DNA of 64,000 bases, taken from contig JAEYOP010000043.1 of assembly GCA_023411575.1 (NCBI GenBank), positions 29,127 through 93,126 of the forward strand, written 5' to 3'. The translations under genes and the position numbers were made by a program. The notes beneath the pieces were generated by a model. The model saw only the letters and a program-made list of their open reading frames with translations, ran no database searches and was not told the origin of the DNA. Source of the DNA: Bacillota bacterium (GTDB taxonomy: Bacteria > Bacillota > Clostridia > Acetivibrionales > DTU013). This document shows positions 53,845 to 62,464 of this stretch, piece after piece; position 1 is the first letter of the stretch; each line of letters begins with the position of its first letter.

Positions 53845-54471
53845 ATGCTTAAACGAATGCTTATCGGAAAATACAATAGATCGGTTATTCTCACATACCT
53901 TGGCGTGGCCTCCGCCGTAGCGGGCGTCTTTCTTGCGCTGAACCGGCATGTCGCCTATGCCATGGTCTGCCTGATCTTTTCCGGCATTGCCGATTTGTTT
54001 GACGGAATGCTTGCAAGGCGGTGCAAAAGGACAGAGGAAGAAAAAGCCTTCGGCGTCCAGATCGATTCGCTTGCCGATATGGCAAGCTTTGTGATGCTCC
54101 CGGCGGCGCTGCTGATTGCCATAGGCCTTGACCGCTGGTATCACGCGGTCCTCTGCGGCTTTTACGTGCTGGCCGCTGTTATCCGCCTGGGGTGGTTCAA
54201 TGTCAGGGCTGCGGACGCCGGGGAGGAACGGCTTTCGCATTACAGCGGCCTGCCGGTGACCTATGCGGCGCTGGGCTTCCCCGCTGCCTGGGCGCTTTCC
54301 CCGCTGCTGCCGCAAAGCGGCTTTGATGTTTTTTACGCTGCCGTGATGGCCTGCTTTGCCCTGCTGTTCGTGCTGAATATCCCTATAAAAAAGCCCCGCG
54401 GTCCGGCATATGCTTTTTTCGGTCTGCTGGCCGTCGTCCTGGCCGCGGTGATTCTGATGATTGGAGACTGA
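53845..54471 (+). CDS. pssA: CDP-alcohol phosphatidyltransferase (phosphatidylserine synthase-like)
   Basis: Membrane enzyme that swaps CMP of a CDP-lipid for an alcohol. The signature D50-x2-D53-G-x2-A-R ... G70-x3-D74-x3-D78 is intact (DLFDGMLARR and FGVQIDSLAD), with three extra residues in its middle. About six spans are visible in 208 residues. A decarboxylase gene follows 1 bp after its stop, which indicates serine as the alcohol. It begins 9 bp after the first dikinase gene. The CDP-lipid substrate could be CDP-diacylglycerol or the product of the CarS-like enzyme. Confidence 0.9.
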   Translation: MLKRMLIGKYNRSVILTYLGVASAVAGVFLALNRHVAYAMVCLIFSGIADLFDGMLARRCKRTEEEKAFGVQIDSLADMASFVMLPAALLIAIGLDRWYHAVLCGFYVLAAVIRLGWFNVRAADAGEERLSHYSGLPVTYAALGFPAAWALSPLLPQSGFDVFYAAVMACFALLFVLNIPIKKPRGPAYAFFGLLAVVLAAVILMIGD

Positions 54472-54472
54472 C

Positions 54473-55360
54473 ATGGGCATTCGCGTCTTTGACAGGGCAT
54501 CCGGTGAAATATACATTGAAAAGCAGTATGGGGAACGCAAGCTCCATTTTCTGTATCATACGGCTGCGGGCCGGGTGCTGCTGAAGCTGTTTATCGCCAC
54601 CAGGGCATATTCAAAATGGAACGCCGTTTTTGCAAACAGCAGGCGTTCGGCCCGGAAGATCCGGCCGTTCATCGACGAATACGGCATTGCCGCGGAGGAT
54701 TACGAGCAGCGGGAGTACCGGTCCTTCAACGATTTTTTCACCAGGAGGCTTCTTGACGGCAAAAGGACGTTTCCCCCGGAAAAAGACGCCCTTATTTCGC
54801 CTGCCGACGGGAAGCTTCGTGTTTTCAATATCGGTCCCGATACCGGCGTTGCCGTTAAAAACAGCATTTACACGGTTGAGGAGCTGATCGGGGATACCGC
54901 TTCCGCCGATAGGTACAGCAACGGCCTTTGCCTTGTTTTCCGGCTTACGGTGGACGATTACCACCGGTACTGCTTTATCGACGACGGAGAAATTGCGGCG
55001 CACAGGACCATCAACGGCAGGCTGCACACCGTGGGCCCGATTTCGTCGAAGAGATACAGGGTGTACAGCGAGAACCACAGGGAAGTATCCCTGCTGCGGA
55101 CTGAAAATTTCGGAATGGTGGCGCACATAGAGGTAGGAGCGCTTTTGATCGGGAAAATCACCAATCGTGAGATCGTCCGGTTCCGGCGGTTTGAGGAAAA
55201 GGGCTATTTCGCCTTTGGCGGCTCAACGGTTGTTTTGCTGCTGGAGCACGGTGCGGCGGATATTGACCGGGATATCCTGGAGTGCTCGCGCAAGGGCATG
55301 GAGGTCAGGGTAAGAATGGGCGAACGCATAGGACACGGAAAGCGGGAACCGATATGCTGA
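54473..55360 (+). CDS. psd: Phosphatidylserine decarboxylase
   Basis: Pyruvoyl enzyme that converts phosphatidylserine, or an archaetidylserine-like lipid, to the ethanolamine form. The self-cleavage site reads FAFGGSTVVLLLE, with the Ser at about residue 251; the usual LGST is GGST here. Other family marks are SPADGKLRVF and VDDYHRYCFIDDGEI. The frame is open from 54461, but ATG 54473 follows the upstream stop and has GGAGA at the right distance, giving 295 residues. It lies between the transferase and UbiA genes in the operon and overlaps the latter by 7 bp. Confidence 0.93.
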   Translation: MGIRVFDRASGEIYIEKQYGERKLHFLYHTAAGRVLLKLFIATRAYSKWNAVFANSRRSARKIRPFIDEYGIAAEDYEQREYRSFNDFFTRRLLDGKRTFPPEKDALISPADGKLRVFNIGPDTGVAVKNSIYTVEELIGDTASADRYSNGLCLVFRLTVDDYHRYCFIDDGEIAAHRTINGRLHTVGPISSKRYRVYSENHREVSLLRTENFGMVAHIEVGALLIGKITNREIVRFRRFEEKGYFAFGGSTVVLLLEHGAADIDRDILECSRKGMEVRVRMGERIGHGKREPIC

Positions 55361-56256
55361 AAAGAATCCACATCTATCTGAAGGAAATGTACCCGGTGAT
55401 ACCCAGGTTGTTTCTGGGTTTTCTGCTGCTGTTTGAGGTCTATTTCCTGGTGGTGCTGATTGCCGATGTAAAGGATATCCGGGTGGGCATTCAGGAAATC
55501 GTGGGCGCTTTTACCATATTCGCCTTTTTAATGTCCCTTCGGATCGCCGATGAGTTCAAGGATTACGAAACGGACCTGAAGCTGTTTCCCGAGCGGCCTT
55601 ATCCGTCGGGCAGGGTCCGCAAAACGGATTTGATCGTCCTGCTGGTGTTCGTTTCGGCCGTTGCGGCGGCGCTGAATGTGCTCTTTATGAACAATCCGGT
55701 ATTTTTCGCCATTCTGGTTGGCTACGCCGTGCTGATGTCGGTCTGGTTCTTCAGCAGGCACCGCATCCAGAAGAGCCTGCTGCTGGCGCTGGTGACCCAC
55801 AATCCGGTCCAGTTGGTCCTCAATCTGTACATCATTTCCTTTGCCTGCATCAAATACGGTCTCCCGATCTTTACCTTCGACAATGTGGTCATTGCCTTCA
55901 CCCTCTATTTTCCGGGCCTGATCTGGGAGGTATCCCGGAAAATCCGGGCGCCGGAGGACGAAACGGAGTATGTGACCTACTCCAAAATTTTTGGGTATAA
56001 AAAGGCTACCCGGTTTGTCCTGCTGGTTATGTTTTTCGACATGATTACAAGCTCCATCCTTGTGTTCAAGCTGTATCCCTGGGCCGTTATCACCGTAATA
56101 TTGAGCTATGGATGGCTGGTTTACATGTGCCGGAGGTTCATGGACGATCCGGCAAGGTTTCAACTGGTGAAGAAGGTAGAGCTTTACGAATATATAACCG
56201 AGTCCACGGTGATTCTTATTGAAGTCCTGTTCCTGTTTGAAAGGTTTGTATTATGA
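55354..56256 (+). CDS. UbiA-family prenyltransferase-like membrane protein
   Basis: Integral membrane protein of 300 residues with about eight hydrophobic segments. The first Asp-rich site RIADEFKDYETDLKLFPERP (D66, D70, D74) matches the family pattern for binding prenyl diphosphate; the second site is less standard (SRKIRAPEDETEYVTYSKI). UbiA members attach prenyl chains to aromatic rings, quinones or, in archaea, to geranylgeranylglyceryl phosphate. The frame is open from 55282 but ATG 55354 overlaps the decarboxylase stop and gives the natural start. Next to CarS-, PssA- and Psd-like genes, a lipid acceptor is plausible. Confidence 0.75.
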   Translation: MLKRIHIYLKEMYPVIPRLFLGFLLLFEVYFLVVLIADVKDIRVGIQEIVGAFTIFAFLMSLRIADEFKDYETDLKLFPERPYPSGRVRKTDLIVLLVFVSAVAAALNVLFMNNPVFFAILVGYAVLMSVWFFSRHRIQKSLLLALVTHNPVQLVLNLYIISFACIKYGLPIFTFDNVVIAFTLYFPGLIWEVSRKIRAPEDETEYVTYSKIFGYKKATRFVLLVMFFDMITSSILVFKLYPWAVITVILSYGWLVYMCRRFMDDPARFQLVKKVELYEYITESTVILIEVLFLFERFVL

Positions 56257-58901
56257 TGCGGATAATCGATGAAAGCAATTATACGGAACACGGCATCGGA
56301 GCGAAGGCCGGCAGCCTTTTCCTCGCAAAAGAGAAGGGCATCCGTGTCCCGGCGTTTTTCTGCGTGGGGTTTGACGCGGGGGAAGGCCTTCCGCAAAGCG
56401 CCGGCGGCCAATTTGCCGGCGCGGATGGGGCGGCGGTCCGGGCGTTAGAGCTCGGCGAGGCCGGAGACTCCGAAATATACGCGTACATGGATGCGCACTT
56501 TCAAGATACCGGGCTGTTTTCGGTGCGGTCCTCCTCATCCGTGGAAGATGGAGAAACCGCATCCTTTGCCGGCCAGTTTGCCACTTATCTGAATGTGCCG
56601 CGGGAGGAACTGCTTTCCCGTATAAAAGCCTGCTTTGAGAGCCTCTATTCCTCCATGGCCGCGATTTATCTGGAAAAGACGGGCGGGGATGCCGCGGGTC
56701 TCTCCATGAGTGTGATCGTCCAGGAAATGGTAGACGCGGAGCTTTCCGGCGTGATTTTCACGGCCAACCCGCAGGGGCTGCTCAGCGAAACGGTGGTGGT
56801 ATGCGGCGCCGGTACGGGCAACAATGTCGTGGAGGACAAAACACCTGTAACGACCTATTACTACAGCAACATCGACAAGCTTTACTACTATGAGCGCGAA
56901 CCGGGTGCGCCGCTGCTGGGGGACCTTCTTGAAAGCGCGGTTGATGTTTCCTGCAAGCTGAAAGATATTTTCGGAGAGCTTCTGGACATCGAATATGCCA
57001 TCCGGGACGGCGTGCTTTCTGTCTTGCAGGTACGCCCCATCACGACGCTGGACCCAAGGAGACCGACGGTTCTGGACAACAGCAATATCGTCGAAAGCTA
57101 TCCGGGCGTCTCGCTGCCCCTGACCTGCTCATTCGTGAAGGACGCATATTCCGGCGTGTTCCGGGGTTTGGCCCGCCGTGTGCTGAAAAGCGGGCGGCTG
57201 CTGCGGAAATATGATCCTGTCCTGCGCGAAATGGTCGGAAACGCGAACGGGCGGATGTACTACAAGATCAGCAATTGGTACGAACTTATAAAATGCTTGC
57301 CCTTCAGCAAAAGGATCATTCCCGTGTGGCAGGAAATGATGGGCGTCGCAAATAAGGAGTATGATGGCGCGCGGCAGAAGACGCCGCGGCTTCAGACGAT
57401 CAGGACCTATGTCGGCTGCGGCCTCGAATTTTTGGCGGTTCCCCGGAACATGGACAGGCTGGCGCGGGATTTTTCAGGGGTACGGAAGCTGTTCGAGGAA
57501 GCTTACACCGGAAGCCTGGGGAACCGGGAGCTGTTGAAGCTGTATGACGCTATTGGCGACGCTGTTCTTAAAAAGTGGGATATTACGCTGCTCAATGACT
57601 TATATGCGTTTGTTTTTACCGGGCTCTTCAAAGCCAGGCTCCGGAAGCTCGGAGTGGAAAACGCGGAGGAGCAGACCAACCGATACCTTTCCGGCATCGG
57701 CTCCATTGAAAGCCTGAAACCCGTCAGAGAGCTGGTTTCCCTTGCCGTACTGGCGGTGAAGGAGGGGGTGGCCGGCGACCTGGCGGACCTCAAGGACGAC
57801 GACAAGGTGAAAGCGTATCTGAAAGGCGGAAACCCCAGCTTTGCCGCCGCTTTTAAAAGCTATATCCGGCTATACGGCGACCGGTCCCTGGAGGAGCTGA
57901 AGCTGGAAAGCGTGACCTTCCGGACCTCGCCGGCCACACTGGTAAAAAAGCTGCTGGAATATACCGGCGACCGCGATAAACTGGCCCGGCTGGCGGAAGC
58001 CTTCAGCCGTGAGGAAGCCCCTCCGTTCACAGATGGCATCCCCCACAAGGGCGGCGCTTTGGACAGAAAACTACTGGAGAGTTTCAGCAAAAGGGCTGTG
58101 CTGGGAATAAAAAACCGCGAGCTTTCCCGGCTGAACCGATGCAGGATCTATGGCATGGTACGGACGATTTTCCGAAGCATGGGTGAAAATTTATACCGTG
58201 AAGGGATTCTCTCCGGGCCTGGGGATATTTTCTACCTGACCGTCGACGAGGTTTTCGCGGCAGCCAGGGAAAGCGGGGCTGCCACAGAAGCGGAAGCTGC
58301 CGGGAAAGCCACCGTAGAAGCTGGGGGAGCAGTTGCCGCGGGAACTGCCGGGAAAGCCGCCGGAAAAGCTGCCGTAGAAGCCGAAGAGAAAGCTGTCGGT
58401 GGAAGAGGGGAAGGGTTGAAAGCGCTGATTGAAAAACGCAAGGCGGACTATGACCTTTACAAACGGCTTCCGGCATTTTCGCGGCTGATTTTCGCGGGGG
58501 AGGTGTTTGACAAAAGCCACCGCAGCGTCAACTCGGCGCCGGTCGCCGCCGCGCCGGGCGGGATGAAGGGCACGCCCTGCTCCGGGGGGATCGTTACCGG
58601 CGAGGTGGTCGTCATAGACCGTATTGAGGCGGCAGTCCATGTAAAAGATAAAATTCTGGTGGCAAAAATGACCGACCCGGGCTGGGTGTTCCTGCTGACC
58701 CTTGCCAAAGGGATCATTTCGGAAAAGGGCTCGCTGCTGTCGCATACGGCCATTATTTCCCGCGAGCTCCATATCCCTTCGATTGTCGGCGTTAAAAATA
58801 TTACGGAGATTTTAAAAACAGGCGATACCGTAAGGATGGACGGAAGCACCGGGGAGATCGTCAAGGTGGGTGAGGAAATTGTATCAGGTAATAAAGTTTG
58901 A
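56253..58901 (+). CDS. PEP-synthase/rifampin-phosphotransferase-like dikinase, copy 2
   Basis: An 882-residue paralogue of the dikinase five kb upstream: ATP-grasp domain (HGIGAKAGSLFLAKEKGIRVP; SVRSSSSVEDGETASFAGQF; IVQEMVDAELSGVIFTANP), an unassigned middle domain, and a C-terminal swivelling domain with H831 in GSLLSHTAIISRELHIPS. Near residues 669-722 it carries a low-complexity Ala/Gly/Glu/Lys segment with imperfect repeats (GKA/AVEA units) that copy 1 lacks. The start overlaps the UbiA stop by 4 bp. Two diverged copies in one operon suggest two successive phosphorylations or two acceptors. Confidence 0.8.
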   Translation: MMRIIDESNYTEHGIGAKAGSLFLAKEKGIRVPAFFCVGFDAGEGLPQSAGGQFAGADGAAVRALELGEAGDSEIYAYMDAHFQDTGLFSVRSSSSVEDGETASFAGQFATYLNVPREELLSRIKACFESLYSSMAAIYLEKTGGDAAGLSMSVIVQEMVDAELSGVIFTANPQGLLSETVVVCGAGTGNNVVEDKTPVTTYYYSNIDKLYYYEREPGAPLLGDLLESAVDVSCKLKDIFGELLDIEYAIRDGVLSVLQVRPITTLDPRRPTVLDNSNIVESYPGVSLPLTCSFVKDAYSGVFRGLARRVLKSGRLLRKYDPVLREMVGNANGRMYYKISNWYELIKCLPFSKRIIPVWQEMMGVANKEYDGARQKTPRLQTIRTYVGCGLEFLAVPRNMDRLARDFSGVRKLFEEAYTGSLGNRELLKLYDAIGDAVLKKWDITLLNDLYAFVFTGLFKARLRKLGVENAEEQTNRYLSGIGSIESLKPVRELVSLAVLAVKEGVAGDLADLKDDDKVKAYLKGGNPSFAAAFKSYIRLYGDRSLEELKLESVTFRTSPATLVKKLLEYTGDRDKLARLAEAFSREEAPPFTDGIPHKGGALDRKLLESFSKRAVLGIKNRELSRLNRCRIYGMVRTIFRSMGENLYREGILSGPGDIFYLTVDEVFAAARESGAATEAEAAGKATVEAGGAVAAGTAGKAAGKAAVEAEEKAVGGRGEGLKALIEKRKADYDLYKRLPAFSRLIFAGEVFDKSHRSVNSAPVAAAPGGMKGTPCSGGIVTGEVVVIDRIEAAVHVKDKILVAKMTDPGWVFLLTLAKGIISEKGSLLSHTAIISRELHIPSIVGVKNITEILKTGDTVRMDGSTGEIVKVGEEIVSGNKV

Positions 58902-59961
58902 TAACGAGCCGGCCTGCAGAAAGGATTTCCTGCATTTGCCGGAAACGCTCTACCGTAAATGGGAGTTGACGCAGAACCGGAGGGAAGAAGAGGCATTGCT
59001 GGCCGGGACCCATGTGCTGAGCCAGTATTTCACGCTGGATAAGTTCATTGTCTATTCCGCTTCCCGGGCCTGTGCAAGGTGCATCGTCACCACTTATCCG
59101 GATGACCCCGCGGCCTACATCGGTTTTTTTGAGTGCATCCGCGATACGGAGTGCAGCAGGACGCTTTTTGACGCGGTCCATGCCTTTTTGGCGCAAAAAG
59201 GCTATCGACGGATTGTGGGCCCCGTTGATTCGAGCTTCTGGATAAAATACCGGCTGAAGGTCGATCGGTTTGAAAACGGTCCGTATGTTTCAGAGCCCTA
59301 TAACAAGCCGTACTATCTGGAGTTGTTCACAGACAGCGGCTATGAAATAGCCGAACGCTACATCTCCAATGCCTATGGAAAATTGCCCCTGCTCCGGTAT
59401 GAAAATCAAAAATATGCCGGACGGTATGAACGGCTTTGCTCAAAGGGCTACCGGATTGTTTCGCCGGGCGGGTCCGAATTCCACGATGCCCTGAAAGCCG
59501 TATATTCCTTGCTTATGGAACTGTACAAGGATTTCCCGGTTTTCAAGCCTTTGAGCGAAGACGCTTTCCTGGAGCAGTATCGATATTTTGCGAAAATCCT
59601 TGACTTCTCGATGGTGAAGATCGCCTTTTTTCAGGACGAGCCCGTCGGATTTTTTGTGGGGGTACCGGATTATAAAAATATGCTGAACAGGAAGATAACC
59701 CTTTGGACCCTTATAAACGTTTTCTTTAAAAAACTCCGGGCAGACAGGTATGTCATGCTCTACGCGGGCGTGAAGCAGGGGCATGAAGGCCTGGGCGGGG
59801 CCATGCTGCACAGCCTCATGGATACGGTCCGCAGAAGGCGGGCCGCTTCCATCGGCGCTCTCATAAAAGCCGGTAATTTCACGGGGAAGTATGCGGACGA
59901 CAGGATTGAGTCCACATACAGATATGTGCTGCTATCGAGAAAACTGGAAAAGATTATATAA
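58870..59961 (+). CDS. GNAT-like acyltransferase-type protein, unknown substrate
   Basis: A 363-residue soluble protein starting at GTG, overlapping the second dikinase by 32 bp. The stretch RIVGPVDSSFWIKYRLKVD followed by EPYNKPYYLELFTDSGYEIAERY resembles a branch of GNAT-like proteins often found near lipid genes; the C-terminal part (VMLYAGVKQGHEGLGGAMLHSL) looks like an acetyl-CoA-binding half. It is the last gene before the terminator. An N-acyl or aminoacyl transfer to the lipid head group is possible but is only inferred from position. Confidence 0.6.
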   Translation: MRKLYQVIKFDNEPACRKDFLHLPETLYRKWELTQNRREEEALLAGTHVLSQYFTLDKFIVYSASRACARCIVTTYPDDPAAYIGFFECIRDTECSRTLFDAVHAFLAQKGYRRIVGPVDSSFWIKYRLKVDRFENGPYVSEPYNKPYYLELFTDSGYEIAERYISNAYGKLPLLRYENQKYAGRYERLCSKGYRIVSPGGSEFHDALKAVYSLLMELYKDFPVFKPLSEDAFLEQYRYFAKILDFSMVKIAFFQDEPVGFFVGVPDYKNMLNRKITLWTLINVFFKKLRADRYVMLYAGVKQGHEGLGGAMLHSLMDTVRRRRAASIGALIKAGNFTGKYADDRIESTYRYVLLSRKLEKII

Positions 59962-59983
59962 TGAGGGATGTTGATCGTTTATT

Positions 59984-60010
59984 CCGATCAAAGGATAAAG
60001 CCTTTTTTTT
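59984..60010 (+). terminator. Intrinsic terminator of the lipid operon
   Basis: AAAGG pairs with CCTTT around ATAAAG, preceded by a short GATCG/CGATC stem (59973-59989), and followed by nine T residues up to 60011. Confidence 0.65.
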
Positions 60011-60023
60011 TCGCTGTAAATAC

Positions 60024-60029
60024 TATAAT
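60024..60029 (+). promoter_or_regulatory. Possible -10 of a btuC promoter
   Basis: Perfect TATAAT 79 bp before btuC, just after the lipid operon terminator; no convincing -35 is seen in the T-run upstream. Confidence 0.35.
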
Positions 60030-60107
60030 ATTATTTATGAGCTTATACAAAAATCTGCAAGGAGAGATGGCAGAGGATAAACATCCTGCCTGGAGCAGAG
60101 GCCTGGC

Positions 60108-61154
60108 ATGAAGAGACAAGAAAAAAGACATGGAAGAAAAACACGGGCGGTGCTGCCGCTTCTGTTGGTGGTCCTTTTGGGCGTGATTATCGTCGCCGTG
60201 GCGGTAGGAGCGGTTTTTGTGCCTCCGGACAGGGCTTTCCGGATCATCCTGGCCAACCTGGGCCTGCTGAAGGACCCGGCGATACCGCAGGACCAGAATT
60301 CGATCATTTTTCTGGTCAGGCTCCCCCGCGTCCTGGTCGCCTGTATGGCGGGCGGGTCGCTGGCGGCCTGCGGCGCGGTCATGCAGGGCATGTTCCGTAA
60401 TCCCATGGCCGACCCCGGAATATTGGGCGTTTCCAGCGGCGCCGGCCTGGGCGCGGTCACTGCCATAACCCTTGGCTTTTCAGTTCAAAGCATTTATCTG
60501 CTCCCGCTGTTTGCTTCCGTGGGAGCCCTGCTGGCTGTTACAGTGATCTACCTGCTTTCCCTGCGGAAGGGGAAAATCCCACCGCTCACCCTTGTTTTGT
60601 CCGGATTGGCTGTCAGCACCTTTATCGGAGCATTTACGCAATTGATTTTGCTCCGCAGCAACAGCTATGAGGTACATAACTTCGTATTCTGGACAATGGG
60701 AGGCCTCAACGGAATGATGTGGGATCAGGTCCGTTTGATTGCGGCCCCCGTGATCCTGCTGCTGTCCGTGCTGATGATTTTTGCAAGGGATTTGAACCTT
60801 CTGCTGCTTGGAGAAGAGGAGGCGCAGTCGGTCGGCCTGGAGCCTTCGCGCACAAGGAAGCTGCTGTTGCTGCTGACCTCCCTTTTGACCGCCTGCGCCA
60901 TATCGGTTTGCGGCCCCGTCGGCTTCGTGGGGCTTATAGTACCGCATATCATGCGGCTTATAACCGGTCCCGACCACCGGATCCTTCTGCCTGCCAGCGC
61001 ATTGGGCGGCTCCATTTTTCTGGTCGGCTGCGATATCATTTCAAGGCTGCCCGCAAGCGGAGAGATCAGCGTGGGGATCATTACCTCGATGCTGGGTGCG
61101 CCATACTTCCTCTACCTTTTGGTTAAGACGAGGAAGGAGGGTGAGTTGTTTTGA
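60108..61154 (+). CDS. btuC: Corrinoid ABC transporter permease (FecCD/BtuC family)
   Basis: Membrane subunit of 348 residues with about ten spans. The family motifs RLPRVLVACMAGGSLAACGAV, ADPGILGVSSGAGLGA and CGPVGFVGLIVPHIMRLI are clear. The ribosome site is weak (GAGG near 60096). It overlaps the ATPase gene by 4 bp. It matches BtuF, which lies 9.5 kb upstream behind the riboswitch; the lipid operon lies between. Corrinoid specificity follows from cobU and cobS downstream. Confidence 0.92.
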   Translation: MKRQEKRHGRKTRAVLPLLLVVLLGVIIVAVAVGAVFVPPDRAFRIILANLGLLKDPAIPQDQNSIIFLVRLPRVLVACMAGGSLAACGAVMQGMFRNPMADPGILGVSSGAGLGAVTAITLGFSVQSIYLLPLFASVGALLAVTVIYLLSLRKGKIPPLTLVLSGLAVSTFIGAFTQLILLRSNSYEVHNFVFWTMGGLNGMMWDQVRLIAAPVILLLSVLMIFARDLNLLLLGEEEAQSVGLEPSRTRKLLLLLTSLLTACAISVCGPVGFVGLIVPHIMRLITGPDHRILLPASALGGSIFLVGCDIISRLPASGEISVGIITSMLGAPYFLYLLVKTRKEGELF

Positions 61155-62383
61155 CGCCGGATGGGAACGCAAAATTACTTGTGATCGATAAACTGGACCT
61201 TCAGATCAATGGCAGCAGTATCCTGAACAATATTTGCCTGAGTGCGGAAAAAGGCGAATTCATCGGCCTTATCGGCCCCAATGGCGCCGGGAAAACCACC
61301 CTGCTCAAATGCATCGACGGAATCCGCAAAGGGTCCGGCAGAATTGATATAGAGGGAAAAAGCCTTGAAGAAATGAGCCGGAAAGGGATCGCTGCTAAAG
61401 TAGCCATGCTGCACCAGGACACCTCCGTTACCTTTCCGTTTACCGTCATGGATATCGTGCTGACGGGCCGGTATCATAAGCTTGGACGGTTTGGCTCGGA
61501 AAGCCTGGAGGATTATGAAGCCGCACGTAAATACATGGATTTCACAGATACCTTGCAGTTCGAAGACAGACCGGTGAATTCCCTCTCGGGCGGAGAGCGC
61601 CAGAGGGTGCTTTTTGCGAAGGTCCTGGCCCAGGAGACGGAATTGATCCTGCTGGACGAGCCTTCCGCGAGTCTGGATATCGCTCATGAGGAGCAAATCT
61701 TCCAATATTCGTCCGACCTGTGCAGCAGGGGGAAAACGGTGATTGCCGCCGTTCACGACTTGAAAACGGCGGTTCGCTTTTGCAGCAGGCTGATTTTGAT
61801 GAAGGACGGACGGATCATTGCAGACGGCTCTCCGGAGGCCGTCATAACGGCGGAAAACTTGACCGAGGCTTATGGCGTCAAGGCACTCGTATATAAAAAC
61901 CGTATTTCGGGGCTGGTGGATTTTCACATCCCGGGCCGGCCGGAAAGCCGCAGGAGCCTCCGGGTACATGTAATAGGAGGGGGCGGGTCCGCCTCGGGCG
62001 TGATCCGGCAATTGTATGAAGGCGGCTATGAGGTTACGGCAGGCGTTTTCGCCCATGGCGACAGCGACCTCGGGAGTACTGAGGTATTCGGGATTCAGGC
62101 CCTTGTATGCCAACCCTTCAGCGAGATTGACGACGCGGCGTATGAAGAGAATGTGAACCTGATTCGAAAGGCGGAAATTACCATTCTTTGCGATATGCCC
62201 TTCGGACAGCAGAATCTGAGAAACCTGGAAGCGGCGGCGAAGGCGTCAAGATTGATCATTATCGAGGATAGCAAGCCGGAGAATCGTGATTTTACAGGCG
62301 GAAAGGCACTGCAGCTATACGGCGGACTGAGGGAAAAGGCGATTGTAGTGGAATCGGCAAGGCTGCATGAGGCTATGCTGTAA
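61151..62383 (+). CDS. btuD: Corrinoid ABC transporter ATPase with extra C-terminal domain
   Basis: The first ~255 residues are a FepC/BtuD-type ATPase: Walker A GPNGAGKTT, signature LSGGERQRVLFAKVLAQ, Walker B LILLDEPSASLD, switch His in AAVHDLK. About 150 residues are added at the C-terminus, starting near LRVHVIGGGGSASGVI, which looks like a Rossmann-type nucleotide- or ligand-binding fold with an IIEDSKPENRDF segment. The extension may gate uptake or bind a corrinoid-related ligand. The start is a TTG (61151) overlapping the btuC stop. Confidence 0.88.
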   Translation: MTPDGNAKLLVIDKLDLQINGSSILNNICLSAEKGEFIGLIGPNGAGKTTLLKCIDGIRKGSGRIDIEGKSLEEMSRKGIAAKVAMLHQDTSVTFPFTVMDIVLTGRYHKLGRFGSESLEDYEAARKYMDFTDTLQFEDRPVNSLSGGERQRVLFAKVLAQETELILLDEPSASLDIAHEEQIFQYSSDLCSRGKTVIAAVHDLKTAVRFCSRLILMKDGRIIADGSPEAVITAENLTEAYGVKALVYKNRISGLVDFHIPGRPESRRSLRVHVIGGGGSASGVIRQLYEGGYEVTAGVFAHGDSDLGSTEVFGIQALVCQPFSEIDDAAYEENVNLIRKAEITILCDMPFGQQNLRNLEAAAKASRLIIIEDSKPENRDFTGGKALQLYGGLREKAIVVESARLHEAML

Positions 62384-62464
62384 ATATCCGTGCAGGAAGC
62401 GGATAAATGGTGGGATATTCGGAGATAGGACAACGCTGCATATGGAAAGAAACGGGGTAGCCGT

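Noticed and set aside
58261..58420. Direct repeats considered as a CRISPR-like or tandem repeat array
   Set aside because: Units are few, imperfect, in frame and inside a coding gene; no spacer structure or cas gene is present in the window.
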